64,000 nucleotides of DNA. It comes from Takakia lepidozioides. Taxonomy: Eukaryota; Streptophyta; Takakiopsida; Takakiales; Takakiaceae. This document shows, piece by piece, positions 1 to 9,588 of this stretch (the stretch's first letter is position 1; the number at the start of each line of letters is the position of its first letter). The stretch lies in contig CM060733.1 of assembly GCA_030704615.1 (NCBI GenBank), positions 26,226,001-26,290,000 of the forward strand, given 5' to 3'. A program made the translations under genes and the position numbers. Under the pieces are notes generated by a model, which worked only from the letters and a program-made list of their open reading frames with translations, made no database searches and was not told the DNA's origin.

Positions 1-24
1 ACCTATCCACCAGCTAGGGGGGCG

Positions 25-111
25 ATTGTGGCAGACTACTTTATTGTGCATCTATGTGTGGTGTGGTTTGGACAGCGATGTAGTTGTATAGCGATATGTA
101 TGCGTACGACA
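25..111 (+). repeat. LTR-like direct repeat, copy 1
   Basis: An 87-base block that recurs at 469-555 with two mismatches, 444 bases further on. It is preceded by a purine-rich tract (15-25, AGGGGGGCGA) resembling the polypurine tract before a 3' LTR, and begins TGTGGCAG just inside the repeat. This suggests the end of an LTR or TRIM element whose body lies outside the window. The outer boundary cannot be placed. Confidence 0.5.
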
Positions 112-142
112 GCTGTCAAGTTAAATAAACACAGTGTGAAAC

Positions 143-295
143 TAACTAGAATAAAACTAGTTATTTATATTTAACACTTGGATTTAGTTCAAGTGTTAAG
201 TCAGGTGTCAAGTTTGAGCTTGACACCTGAACCATCTTATCTTCACGAGAGCGTCAGTCGCGCAGCTCATCTCTCTCGAGTTGAGCCTGCGCGAC
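143..295. other. Run of four adjacent hairpins
   Basis: Stem 1: TAACTAG (143-149) with 157-163. Stem 2: 171-180 with 190-199, ten perfect pairs. Stem 3: TCAGGTGTCAAG (201-212) with 219-230, twelve perfect pairs around a six-base loop. Stem 4: 257-269 with 282-295, thirteen pairs and one bulge. The stems follow one another almost without spacers, between the two copies of the 87-base repeat. No hammerhead core (CUGAUGA) was seen. They could be structured RNA of a mobile element or a stacked terminator-like region. Confidence 0.6.
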
Positions 296-468
296 CGAGC
301 TCCTTCATGCTTTAGAATCTGAGTGTGCTTATGTATGGGTATAGGTTGTTGTGGGGTGGAGTCCCCATAGCTTGGGGTGCCCCTGGCTCGACTATTATCT
401 TAAAGAGTGATAGAGATGGATTTCATGTTTCTTGTGTTAAGAGTGTGTGTCCTTTAGCTTTCGTATCA

Positions 469-555
469 ATTGTGGCAGACTACTTTATTGTGCATCTATG
501 TGTGGTGTGGTTTGGACAGCGATGTAGTTGTGTAGCGATATGTATGCGCACGACA
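469..555 (+). repeat. LTR-like direct repeat, copy 2
   Basis: Second copy of the 87-base block at 25-111. The sequences diverge directly after the shared CACGACA/TACGACA end. Because only the first 87 bases are shared, this is either a truncated second LTR or a tandem duplication of a short regulatory block. Confidence 0.5.
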
Positions 556-1331
556 TATTTGATATGATATTTAGATATGATGGATTATGACAATTACTGG
601 TTGTGGATATATGTATTTTTTGGTTTCATTTTTGGTTGTTTTTGTATTGTGACATATGTCTGAAAATATATTTTCTCATTTATATACAAAATTATTCATT
701 AAATGTGAATGATGATTTAACTTCATTTTCAATTGGGCATATCGCAGTTACAATATATCATGTGAGTCACACATGATGCTAAAAGTTATACTTTTGTTTC
801 ATTTGATTTAATAATGAATAATAGGCCAACATTATCACCAGTGAATTTTATTTACCTTTATATTTTCTATCGTGTCATAGCTACCGCCTTTTATTTGGAA
901 AGTAAACATTTTTTAACGGCTGTAACCAGGACAACGAGGAAGGGTTAAGTTACCGGTTGTTCCATTAGCCCTTTTTCTCAACAAAGCTTAAGGAGCCAAC
1001 GCTACCTGAATCCGGCGAAAGTACGTCAAATTGCACGTGTGCATTAGGTAATTACATTGTTTCTATTGTTTTTCGCACAAAATATATTTCCAATCAAAAT
1101 GACCATCGGTTCTCAGAAGTCGTCACTAGCAATGCGAAGCAACGCGTAGCCCTAGTAAACAATAACACTAACTGTCTCAATTGTGCACAATAAGGCTATG
1201 GCTAAGAGGTAAGACATCATGTGCATTCACCTATGGATCTTGGGTCAAAATCCTTGTGAGTTGTTTGTCTCTATCTGCAGGCTGGGACTCTGCCCCTGTT
1301 TGCTTTCATGTCCCTCAAAGGGGGTTTATAC
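556..1331. other. Gene-poor AT-rich stretch
   Basis: No ORF with recognisable protein motifs and no clear repeat boundary is visible here. Confidence 0.5.
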
Positions 1332-1917
1332 CACTGTTGGGCGGTTATCTAAAAAAATTGATAACCTACAGTTCTGGTTATATAGTTAATTTTTTTTTAA
1401 TAACCTGCTGTTCCTGTTATTTGAAATTTTATAAATTCTAATAACCTGCCGGTTATCAATAGATCCGGTTATCTCTTGGATGATAACTGGCGGTTATATA
1501 TACCGGTTTTCAATTGCTGATAACTAGGATAAAAACCATCGATCGCATTTAATTGAATAAATATTATATATAAGGTGATAATTATTTTAAAAGGGCAGGG
1601 CGCGTGTGGGTCTGCTGTGGGCTCACGCCCTACATGGCCCTGTACCCCCTCCTCGCTTGATACCCCACACCCTAAAATAAATGTAAATAATATATGTATA
1701 CACACATAACCCACATTTTTATTTCCCTTGTCCGCTTCTCTATCAGGTTATTTTATTATCTTATAACGTGCAGTTATCAATGTAGCCCTGTTATCAAAAA
1801 CCACATAACCACATGTTATCAATATCATTTTTTTTTGAGAATTTTCCGGACATTGATAATTGGGTTGATAACCTGGTTTTCATGTAATCCTGAATACCTA
1901 ATAACCGCCCAACACTG
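1332..1917. mobile_element. Non-autonomous hAT-type transposon
   Basis: The ends are inverted repeats: CACTGTTGGGCGGTTAT at 1332-1348 and its complement at 1901-1917 (CAGTGTTGGGCGGTTAT on the other strand). Flanking bases GTTTATAC (1324-1331) and GTTTATAA (1918-1925) form an 8-bp target duplication with one mismatch, as expected for hAT. Both subterminal regions (about 1340-1500 and 1745-1905) are packed with GGTTAT/ATAACC hexamers, resembling the subterminal transposase-binding repeats of hAT elements. The 586-bp element has no transposase ORF, so it would depend on a transposase supplied elsewhere. Confidence 0.8.
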
Positions 1918-2566
1918 GTTTATAATAATCCCCCTCAAGGCCAAGTTGCTTGGCCTGCTGTTGTTTCCTTGGAAACAAAACAAAACAATTTTTTTTTTTT
2001 GGGGGCAGAGCAATAAAGGATCTAGATTCTAGATGATTCAGATTAGTAAAAATCAAGCCATTTGTTTTGTCTAAAAGATCATGTTTGTCATGTTTCAGAG
2101 GAAAGTGCTCCTTCATTGCCGTATTGGAAGCCAAACCGAGACTTGGATGGACTTCTATTTTTCTTCTACAAATCAGTTGTAGTATTCTCATTTATTGAAC
2201 ATTTTATTGTGCTTGGCAAAAGAATTGGAGAGTGATTTTGCAGGTGCTTGATCAACTTGATAGAATGATCAGACAGGCACCCTACCCCACCCCATTAGCC
2301 GTCGCAAGAACAATCTTCATCTTGCAAGTAAGTATTGAAAGCTTTGGCTTGTGGAACAGATGCATCTGTAGGAAGCATGTGCGTGCATACAATTATTGAT
2401 GACATGGGTAGACCACCACACACTATATAGGGTCAACTTCTCATTGTGGATATATATTATACATATATGGTTGCAAGCTTTCTTTTGTCTTCGTAAATAT
2501 TTCTGATTGGACACTAATAAGACATTACATGGAAATGTCGATTTAAAAAAGGAGTTTACGTGTATT

Positions 2567-3034
2567 TCATATCATCTCTATAATTCCTTGGGTCTGAAGA
2601 ATTCTAAGTGCCCAACTAAGCCCGGCGTGACAGCCCACCAAAAAAAAAGGATCACTGTCATCATCATCAGATCTGCTACTTTCTCCGTGCTGGATTAGGG
2701 TTTTTAGATCCATGAAGTTCTGTGCACATACGAGACATTTTACATTCATGTTGCGAGAGTAGTAACTTTGCAAGCCAGGTATGAAAAATAGTCCCAAGAA
2801 GAAATCCAACGCTGAATGCTTACTCAAGTCTTGCAACGCATACATGTCTTCGATTTTGTGCTTATCTGCGAAATTCACTAGATAACCTACTTCCTCCACT
2901 ATCCATTGCTCTGTATGCGCCAAGGCCTCCACCTTAGCAGCTTTCTCTTCTGATGTGTGCAAGACCGATGGAAACTCTCGAGGTTCTTTTGGGCGTTTGT
3001 GTTGGACTTTGCGTCTTCTAGGGGGCCTAGCCAT
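2567..3034 (-). CDS. Hypothetical small zinc-finger-like protein, copy A
   Basis: A 155-aa ORF of unknown function with an ATG start. It begins with a basic stretch (MARPPRRRKVQ) that could act as a nuclear localisation signal. Near residue 100 is a CLVC-x12-H arrangement (CLVCAQNFMDLKTLIQH) resembling half of a C2H2 finger; the second His is displaced, so zinc binding is uncertain. The C-terminal CHAGLSWALRILQTQGIIEM block is the best conserved part. Its paralog at 5642-6103 differs by several indels, all keeping the frame, plus many substitutions, which suggests selection on the protein. The family was not recognised. It sits in a segmental duplication, with no sign of an operon or of introns. 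Confidence 0.55.
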   Translation of the reverse strand: MARPPRRRKVQHKRPKEPREFPSVLHTSEEKAAKVEALAHTEQWIVEEVGYLVNFADKHKIEDMYALQDLSKHSALDFFLGLFFIPGLQSYYSRNMNVKCLVCAQNFMDLKTLIQHGESSRSDDDDSDPFFLVGCHAGLSWALRILQTQGIIEMI

Positions 3035-3185
3035 ATCCTCCGTTTAACTTAGAGAACTATCAGTACTTACATATCCTCCTTTCAACATCTCGCTACCCAT
3101 CGCAACTTGAAACTCTTTAAGTGTTCTTTTGGCTCTTTCGGACACGAGGACTAGCCATCTTAGACATTCCTCCATCCACAAGCCT

Positions 3186-3250
3186 AACCCCCATAGGAAG
3201 CAACAGCCGCAAGGTGAAGTGCCTCTTAATTAAGCCGGCTTAGGCCACCA
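3186..3250 (+). repeat. SINE-core copy
   Basis: Degenerate copy of a short dispersed element with the core AGCCGCAAGGTGAAGT followed by CTCTTAAT and a GCC-rich hairpin. It is duplicated at 6250-6320 as part of the segmental duplication. Confidence 0.55.
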
Positions 3251-3259
3251 TCTCTGAGT

Positions 3260-5033
3260 GTGAGGCTCTTGATGGTGCAATACAATGGGGAGGCTCTAAA
3301 GCTTCTTTTTGGCTCTTTGCTGGGAGAGCTTTGTGACTTCTGCAAACTGTAATCATAACCTTTTAACTCCAGATTTTGAACCTTGAGCTTCACCGCTCCA
3401 TGTAAAAGTATACGCGCTCACTGTGTGACAATTGTGAAATTATCAACAAGCCTTTGTGGTATGAGCACAGTAAGTATTTGGCTAAAACTGAAACTGAAGC
3501 GTGACGTGAATACGAAGGACCTCTTTTGTGGGATGTTATTACATGCCCACAGAGGGGACCCCTAGTGCTGACGCAGACAAAGCCTTCGAGTAAAGCTGAA
3601 CTGTGCTAAGGTCCTTGCCAAAGGTCAGGTGGTTTTATTGGGTGATCACACCCCAGGATCCACATGTTTTAACGAATTACGAATTTGTGCCCTTTCACAT
3701 GCCTTTTCACTTCTAACACGCACCACTTCGCCAATCTTTTTATAATATGACTACAAGAAGAACCATCTTAGGAAAGGATTCATATCTTCTTGGAACCATC
3801 TTGACACATTAATGCTAAAAGATGGTTCTTTCTGTATGTAGCCACTTCTGTTGAAATTCCCCTATAGCTTCACAGTCAACTTTGTCTGCATGCTACTAAT
3901 CTATCTGTACACTCCCACTCCCACTCCCCACTCCTGGGTCGACACAACCAGCTGTTCTAGCATCACCCGGCCATTTACTTCGTTTACCTCATCAACCCGT
4001 ACAGGCCCTAAGCCCATTTGGGATCCCCCACAACATTGCCCTGCCCTGTCAAGGGCAGAAGTAGGTCTCAGACATAACCAAAATATTAGACCCTTCCAAT
4101 TGTGGTGGCAAACCACTCTAGATCACCACATCAGTTCAGAAGATAATGAAACATGAACAAAAATGCAGCCATTGAAATTTTCATGCAAAGTTTCACCTTT
4201 TGGCAGATGTCCATGTTGCAAAAAATTCCAAGGGATGCTTTGAAGTTTGCGGTACATCCCCTGTTACATCCACTCATTCTTTCCGAAGAAACCAACTGGG
4301 TTGTCTTATCGAAATGAGACGTTGTAATTGCATGCTTAGGCTCAAAATTCGACAAAGGACATTTGATTTTATTTTCTGTTGGAGTAGTTGATGCATGATT
4401 CGTTGAAGAAAGTGCCATATTTACTTGGTAGAAAGCCCAATCAACACTGAAGAGGATTGTTGCACACAGCCTGCCGGGCAGCTAAGTAGATGGTAGATAG
4501 AGAAACTTACACCATGTTGTCAGATCCACTTCAAATTTCAACTCATGAGTTATCCAACGATGTCATCCCGTTTGTCAACTTTTGCACTAGTTTCCAGTTT
4601 GGCTTGCCCCACTTTCTACTTAAGCTGCTCCAGCGTGGCCAATGTTGGTGAGAAAATACCATATAAAATCATATTTAGACAAGTTCAAGTACTTTCATTT
4701 GTAAATTTTGTAATGTATTAAGTGGTAGTAGAACATCTCTCTACAGGAAAGAAGACCCAAACTATTACCACTACGTAGGTGAAAGCAAGACCACAAGAAT
4801 TCAAGTCCTTAATACACAAGTCATGTTCAATTTCCTTCTCTCACTTGTCCAACCTTATCGCTGCTTCGCAGCCTTGCACAGTTCGCTTTTGCTGCTTACA
4901 CCTTTGAAGCTATTGTTCATGTGGAGTCATCAATTGTATGTCTACATGAGGCCAGGGCAGCTTGGGCTTCAGACCCCAGTCCTTTCTTCAGTTCCTCTTT
5001 TTTACCTTCTCTCTCCTCATCCGAATCAATTTG
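3260..5033. other. Non-coding part of duplication unit A
   Basis: No convincing gene. Blocks at about 4085-4385 and 4430-5033 are well conserved in unit B, but neither strand keeps a common reading frame between the two copies. Confidence 0.5.
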
Positions 5034-5641
5034 GCATGAAATTTTGTGCATGCTTGCATATCTTGGAATATGATATGGCCAAGGGTGCGGCAGGCCCATC
5101 AAAAATCAACCCTATAGTGCCATTTCTTGGTCAAACATGACATTATATGTTTTTCAAATTCCCCCAAAAAAAAACAACCCCACCAAAGCACTATAATCTT
5201 AAAATTCTTGTGGTGGAATTCTTTGCAATTTGGTATACGGATATATGTGGTAGGTAGCAACTGATTTATAAGGTTCACATTTTTTGATGTACTATGGTAG
5301 GTGGGTAGCTTGGTTATACCGTCCAGGGGTAGGAAATTTGAAGGGCAAAGAAACTATATCTGTAGGAGGGTTACCCCGCCCCATTAGCCGTCGCAAGAAC
5401 AATCGTCATCTTGGAAGTATTGAAACCTTTGGCTTGTGGTACAGATGCATCTGTAGGAAGCACGTGCCTGCACAAGATTATTGATGACATGGGTAGACCA
5501 CCACACAACTTCTCCTTCTAGTTACATACATATATATATGGTTGCAAGTTATCTTTTGTCTTCGTAAAAAAAATTTGATTGAACACTAATAAGACATTAC
5601 ATGGAAATGCCGATATAATAAAAGATGAGTTTATGTGTATT

Positions 5642-6103
5642 TCATCTCATCTCTATAATTCCTTGGGTCTGAAGAATTCTGAGTGCCCAATTAAGTCCGG
5701 CGTGATAGCCCACCACGCCCATCAAAACTAAAGGGTCAATATCTTGATCATCTCTGGTCCTTTCTCCGTGCTGGATTAGGGTTTTTAGATCCATGAATTT
5801 CTCCCCACATATTAGACATCTTACATTCCTGTTGTGAGAATAGTAACTTTGCAAGCCAGGCATGAAAAATAGTCCCATGAAAAATTCCAACGCTAAATGC
5901 TTACTCAGGTCTTCCAGTTCGTCGAGACTGTGCCTTTCTGCGAAATACTCTAGATAATCTAGTTCCACCATCCATTGCTCCGTAAGCGCCCAAGCCTCCA
6001 TCTCAACATCAGCCTCTTCCGATGTCTGCAAGTCAGATGGAAACTCTCGAGGTTCTTTTGGGAGGTTGCGTTGGACTTTGCGTCTTCTAGGGGGCCTACC
6101 CAT
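5642..6103 (-). CDS. Hypothetical small zinc-finger-like protein, copy B
   Basis: A 153-aa paralog of the ORF at 2567-3034, with an ATG start at 6103. It keeps the basic N-terminus (MGRPPRRRKVQ), an acidic middle (DELEDLSKH), a CLIC-x12-H motif (CLICGEKFMDLKTLIQH) and the conserved tail GYHAGLNWALRILQTQG. Indels relative to copy A lie in the acidic linkers and preserve the frame. The function is unknown; DNA or RNA binding is possible from the basic N-terminus and cysteine pair but not shown. Transcription would come from the 6100-6300 side, where the copies also share sequence. Confidence 0.55.
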   Translation of the reverse strand: MGRPPRRRKVQRNLPKEPREFPSDLQTSEEADVEMEAWALTEQWMVELDYLEYFAERHSLDELEDLSKHLALEFFMGLFFMPGLQSYYSHNRNVRCLICGEKFMDLKTLIQHGERTRDDQDIDPLVLMGVVGYHAGLNWALRILQTQGIIEMR

Positions 6104-6249
6104 ATCCTCCTTTTAACTTAGAAAACTATCCGTATCCTCCTTTCAACATCTCACTACACATAATTGCAACACGCTCGAAAACTCTCAAGTCTTCTTTTGG
6201 CTCTTTCCGAGACGAGAACTAGCAATCTTAGAAATTCCTCCATCCACAA

Positions 6250-6320
6250 GCCCAAGCCCCATAGGAAGCAATAGCCGCAAGGTGAAGTGGCTCCTAATTA
6301 CACTTGCTTCGGCCAGAAGA
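6250..6320 (+). repeat. SINE-core copy
   Basis: Partner of the copy at 3186-3250: AGCCGCAAGGTGAAGTGGCT, then CTAATTACACTTGCTTCGGCC, shared through the segmental duplication. Confidence 0.55.
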
Positions 6321-7419
6321 ATGATGGTGCAATACAATGGGGAGACTCTAAAGCTTCTTTTTGGCTCTTTGCTGGGAGCTTTGTGACTTCTGCAAACAGT
6401 AGTCATAACCTTTTAACTCCAGATTTTCAACCTTGAGGTTCATCGTTCCATGTATAAGTGTACGCGTTCACTTGAATGATCACACCCCAGGATACCACTC
6501 CACATGTTTGTACGAATTCGCCATGATCATATGTGCCCTTTCACATGCCTTTTCACATGTAACACACACCAGTTCACCAATCTTTTTCCAATATGACTAT
6601 AAGAAGAACCATCTTAGGAAATGATTCATATCTTATTGGAAACATTGCTAAAAGATATATCTTTCTGTATATAGCCACTTCTGATGAGCTCTTTGCAGTC
6701 AACTTTGTTTGAATGTTGCTAAGATCTATCTGCACACAAAACACTCATACTCCCCATTCTTGGGACACAACCAGTTGTTCCAGCATCATGCGGCCATTTA
6801 CTTCGATTACCTAATCAACCCCTACAGATCCTAAGCCCATTTGGGTCCCCAACAACACTGCCCTGCCCTGTCAAGGGAAAAATTAGGTCTCAGACATAAC
6901 CAACAAATTAGACCCTTCCAATTGTGGTGGCAAACCACTCCAGATTACCACATCAGTTCAGAAGATAATGAAACATGAATAAAAATGCAGCCATTGAAAT
7001 TTTCATGCTAAGTTTCACCTTTTGGCAGATGTCCATGTTGCAAAGAATTCCAAGGGATGCTTTGCGGTACGTCCCCTGTTACATCCACTCATTTTTTCCG
7101 AAGAAACCAACTGGGTTGTCTTATCGAAAGGAGACGTTGTACTTGCATGTTCAAGCTCAAAACTCGACAAAAGACATTTGATTTTGTTTTCTGTTGGAGT
7201 AACCTATTGTCTTTGATTGGGGTTTCCTGCTACGTAACGATTTTATTTTTGGCTCAATCTTGTTCCCTGGCTTCAACCCTCCCACCGCTACATCCCTACA
7301 AAAATTTGAACCAAGCAAAAATGAAAATTTCTAAAAGTGTTCTCATTGCAGAACTCTCTATGAAGAGTGCATGAAGTAGAAGACAGATCAAGTTTGGAGT
7401 GCAAATTGTGGTTTTGGGT

Positions 7420-7850
7420 CTTAATGACTTTTGTTCGCTATGAAATTTGGCACGTACGTTGCATATACCGTCATTAGACATGGCTGAAAAAACGGAATGA
7501 AAAAAAAATCATGTGCACTCGAAACGTCGTCCAACAGGTCCCAGAGTAATAACATATCAAACGAAATTCATCCAACGGTTGAACGGATGGTTGCCCATCC
7601 AAATCATTTTTGTTTGCTTTCAAACTTTGTCAGTACGTTTAGTACACCCTCTCACAGGTCCCGGACTAACATGAGATCAATCGAAATTCATTCGATGGTT
7701 GAACAGATGATTGCCCATCCGAACGATTTGGTTCGCTTTCAGACTTTGCCAGTGTGCTCAATGTACTATCTAAGAGGTCCCTGTGTAATATGAGATGAAA
7801 CAAAATTTGTCCAATGGACCAACGGATCGTTGCCTATCCAAATGATTAAT
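7420..7850 (+). repeat. 120-bp tandem repeat, about 3.5 units
   Basis: Units start with AGGTCCC at 7536, 7656 and 7775 (spacings 120 and 119). Each carries GAAATTCATYC, a GGTTGAACRGATGRTTGCCC block and TTCGCTTTCA. A decayed partial unit lies at about 7425-7480. It lies within the block that duplication unit A lacks. Confidence 0.75.
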
Positions 7851-8599
7851 GATCTGTTGAAGGAATTGTCATATTTACTTAGTACAAAGCCCAATCAACA
7901 CTGAAGAGGCTTGTTGCACACAGCCTGTTGGATATGCGAGGGCAGCTGAGTAGATGGTAGACACAGAAACTTACACCATTTTGTCAGGTCCACTTCAAAT
8001 TTCAACTCATGAGTCATCCAACGATGTCATCCCGGTTGTCAACTTTTGCAGTAGTTTCCAGTTTGGCTAGCCCCACATTCTTCTTAAGCTGCTCCAACGT
8101 GGCCAATGTCGGTGAGAGAATAACATATAAAATCATATTTAGACAAGTTCAAGTACTTCCCTTTCTACACTTTCTAATGTATTATCTCTCTGCAGTAAAC
8201 AAGACCGGAACTATTACCACTACGTAAGTCATATTCACTTTTTTTCTCTCACTTATCCAACCTTACCGCTGCTTTGCGGCCCTGCAGAGTTCGCTTCTGT
8301 TGTTATACCTTTGAAGCTGTTGTTCATGTGGAGTCATCAGCTGTATGTCTGCATCAACATTGGAGGCCAGGCCAGCTCGGGCTTCAGACCCCCGTTCTTT
8401 CTTTCTCAAGCTCAGTTCCTCCAATCTCTCACTGAAGTCTTCCACTATGAGGATCAAAATGCTTGGCAGTTACCTGCACGAGGCCTTCACCCTTAGACAA
8501 TCACTCTAGCAATAGTTTTTTATTTTTGGCTCTGGTTTTGTTTCCTCTCATGTTTTCTCCCATAAGCTCTATGAGCTTTCCGCAGACATTATAAGTACC

Positions 8600-8622
8600 A
8601 TTTCATTTCATTTCATTTCATT
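8600..8622 (+). repeat. (ATTTC)n microsatellite
   Basis: Four to five perfect ATTTC units. Confidence 0.9.
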
Positions 8623-8648
8623 TCCCTTCTCTCTCCTCATCTAATTCA

Positions 8649-9588
8649 ACAATGTCTGCCCTCCTATCCCTAAATGCACAGAGACCCCACTTGCTTTTCA
8701 GATCGCACAGTAATAAAAGTGCTATAACCAGTTCAGAGTGAACAAGCAAGCACATAAATTGATGCCAGGACTACAGAAGAGGTGTGACAGACTATTACGG
8801 GTAAATGGAGCCTTCTAAGAGTGACTGGAGATAATTATTTGGAAAAATGAATTGCTTGGATACATACAACATCAGGACCAAAACTTTAGTGTTGGCCAGG
8901 CAGACTCCACCTCTTCCACTAGTTACCAGTGTGGCTAGAAGTTAACTCCTAAGGACTGTGCTAGGTAGTTGCCAGATGATGAGCCACCCAGGTTTCATCA
9001 GTCTGGTTCGTAAATCATGACTACATGTGTACCTTGATGGGATTGCTTTGGCACTCCGTTTTCCCTGTTTTCATGCACATATGCCCACCATCCAATACAA
9101 TGCCTCCAACTCTTCCACACCTTCCCATGGGTAGCTTGTAGGCATTCAGAGCGCCTAGAGTCAAGAAGAGAGTCCTGCTTGCCAGGCAGTCCCCCCAGTA
9201 AGTCCTCGCAAAAACAATCAGGTGGTAGACTTGACAAGCCTAGTCTACTCACACAGCTACTGGTCAAGCACTATGCAATTGAATTGTCAACTGGCCACTT
9301 TTAATTGAAACAGACCCATTGAAGCTACAGCCAGAAGAACACACTCATGCACCTAGGGTAAAGCCTTCAAAGTAAAGCATACCTGCTGTGGCGCAATTGA
9401 CACCACCAGGCTTGGAGGGACAAAGATGGTTGAGCGAAGACATGTACAATTCTGCAACCTCGGTGTGAATTGTGTTATATGCCCATCTAAAAGTTCCTGG
9501 CTGAACTTTAAAACAGAAGCTCCGGGGCAGCACACAATACTGCAACCTTCACAACTGAAAAAACACACTTTGATTTACGCGTGTTGGT
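8649..9588. other. Region downstream of the PPR gene
   Basis: No independent gene recognised. As the PPR gene is on the minus strand, this stretch may hold its 3' UTR. Short ORFs on both strands lack family motifs. Confidence 0.4.

Larger units (their letters stand above)
2283..5033 (+). repeat. Segmental duplication, unit A
   Basis: About 2.75 kb that aligns in direct orientation with 5370-8648, starting at the CCATTAGCCGTCGCAAGAAC block and ending near the CTTCTCTCTCCTCAT block. It contains the 155-aa ORF, a SINE-core copy and conserved non-coding segments. Compared with unit B it lacks about 650 bp (B: 7205-7855) and about 200 bp (B: 8428-8622). Confidence 0.85.
5370..8648 (+). repeat. 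Segmental duplication, unit B
   Basis: Direct repeat of 2283-5033. It carries two extra blocks: 7205-7855, which contains a 120-bp tandem repeat, and 8428-8622, which is also found at 24085-24260 at the 3' end of a PDF-motif gene fragment. The second shared block suggests that unit B kept sequence that unit A lost. Confidence 0.85.

Noticed and set aside
143-295. Hammerhead ribozyme (retrozyme) in the hairpin run
   Set aside because: Neither CUGAUGA nor a matching GAAA core element is present.
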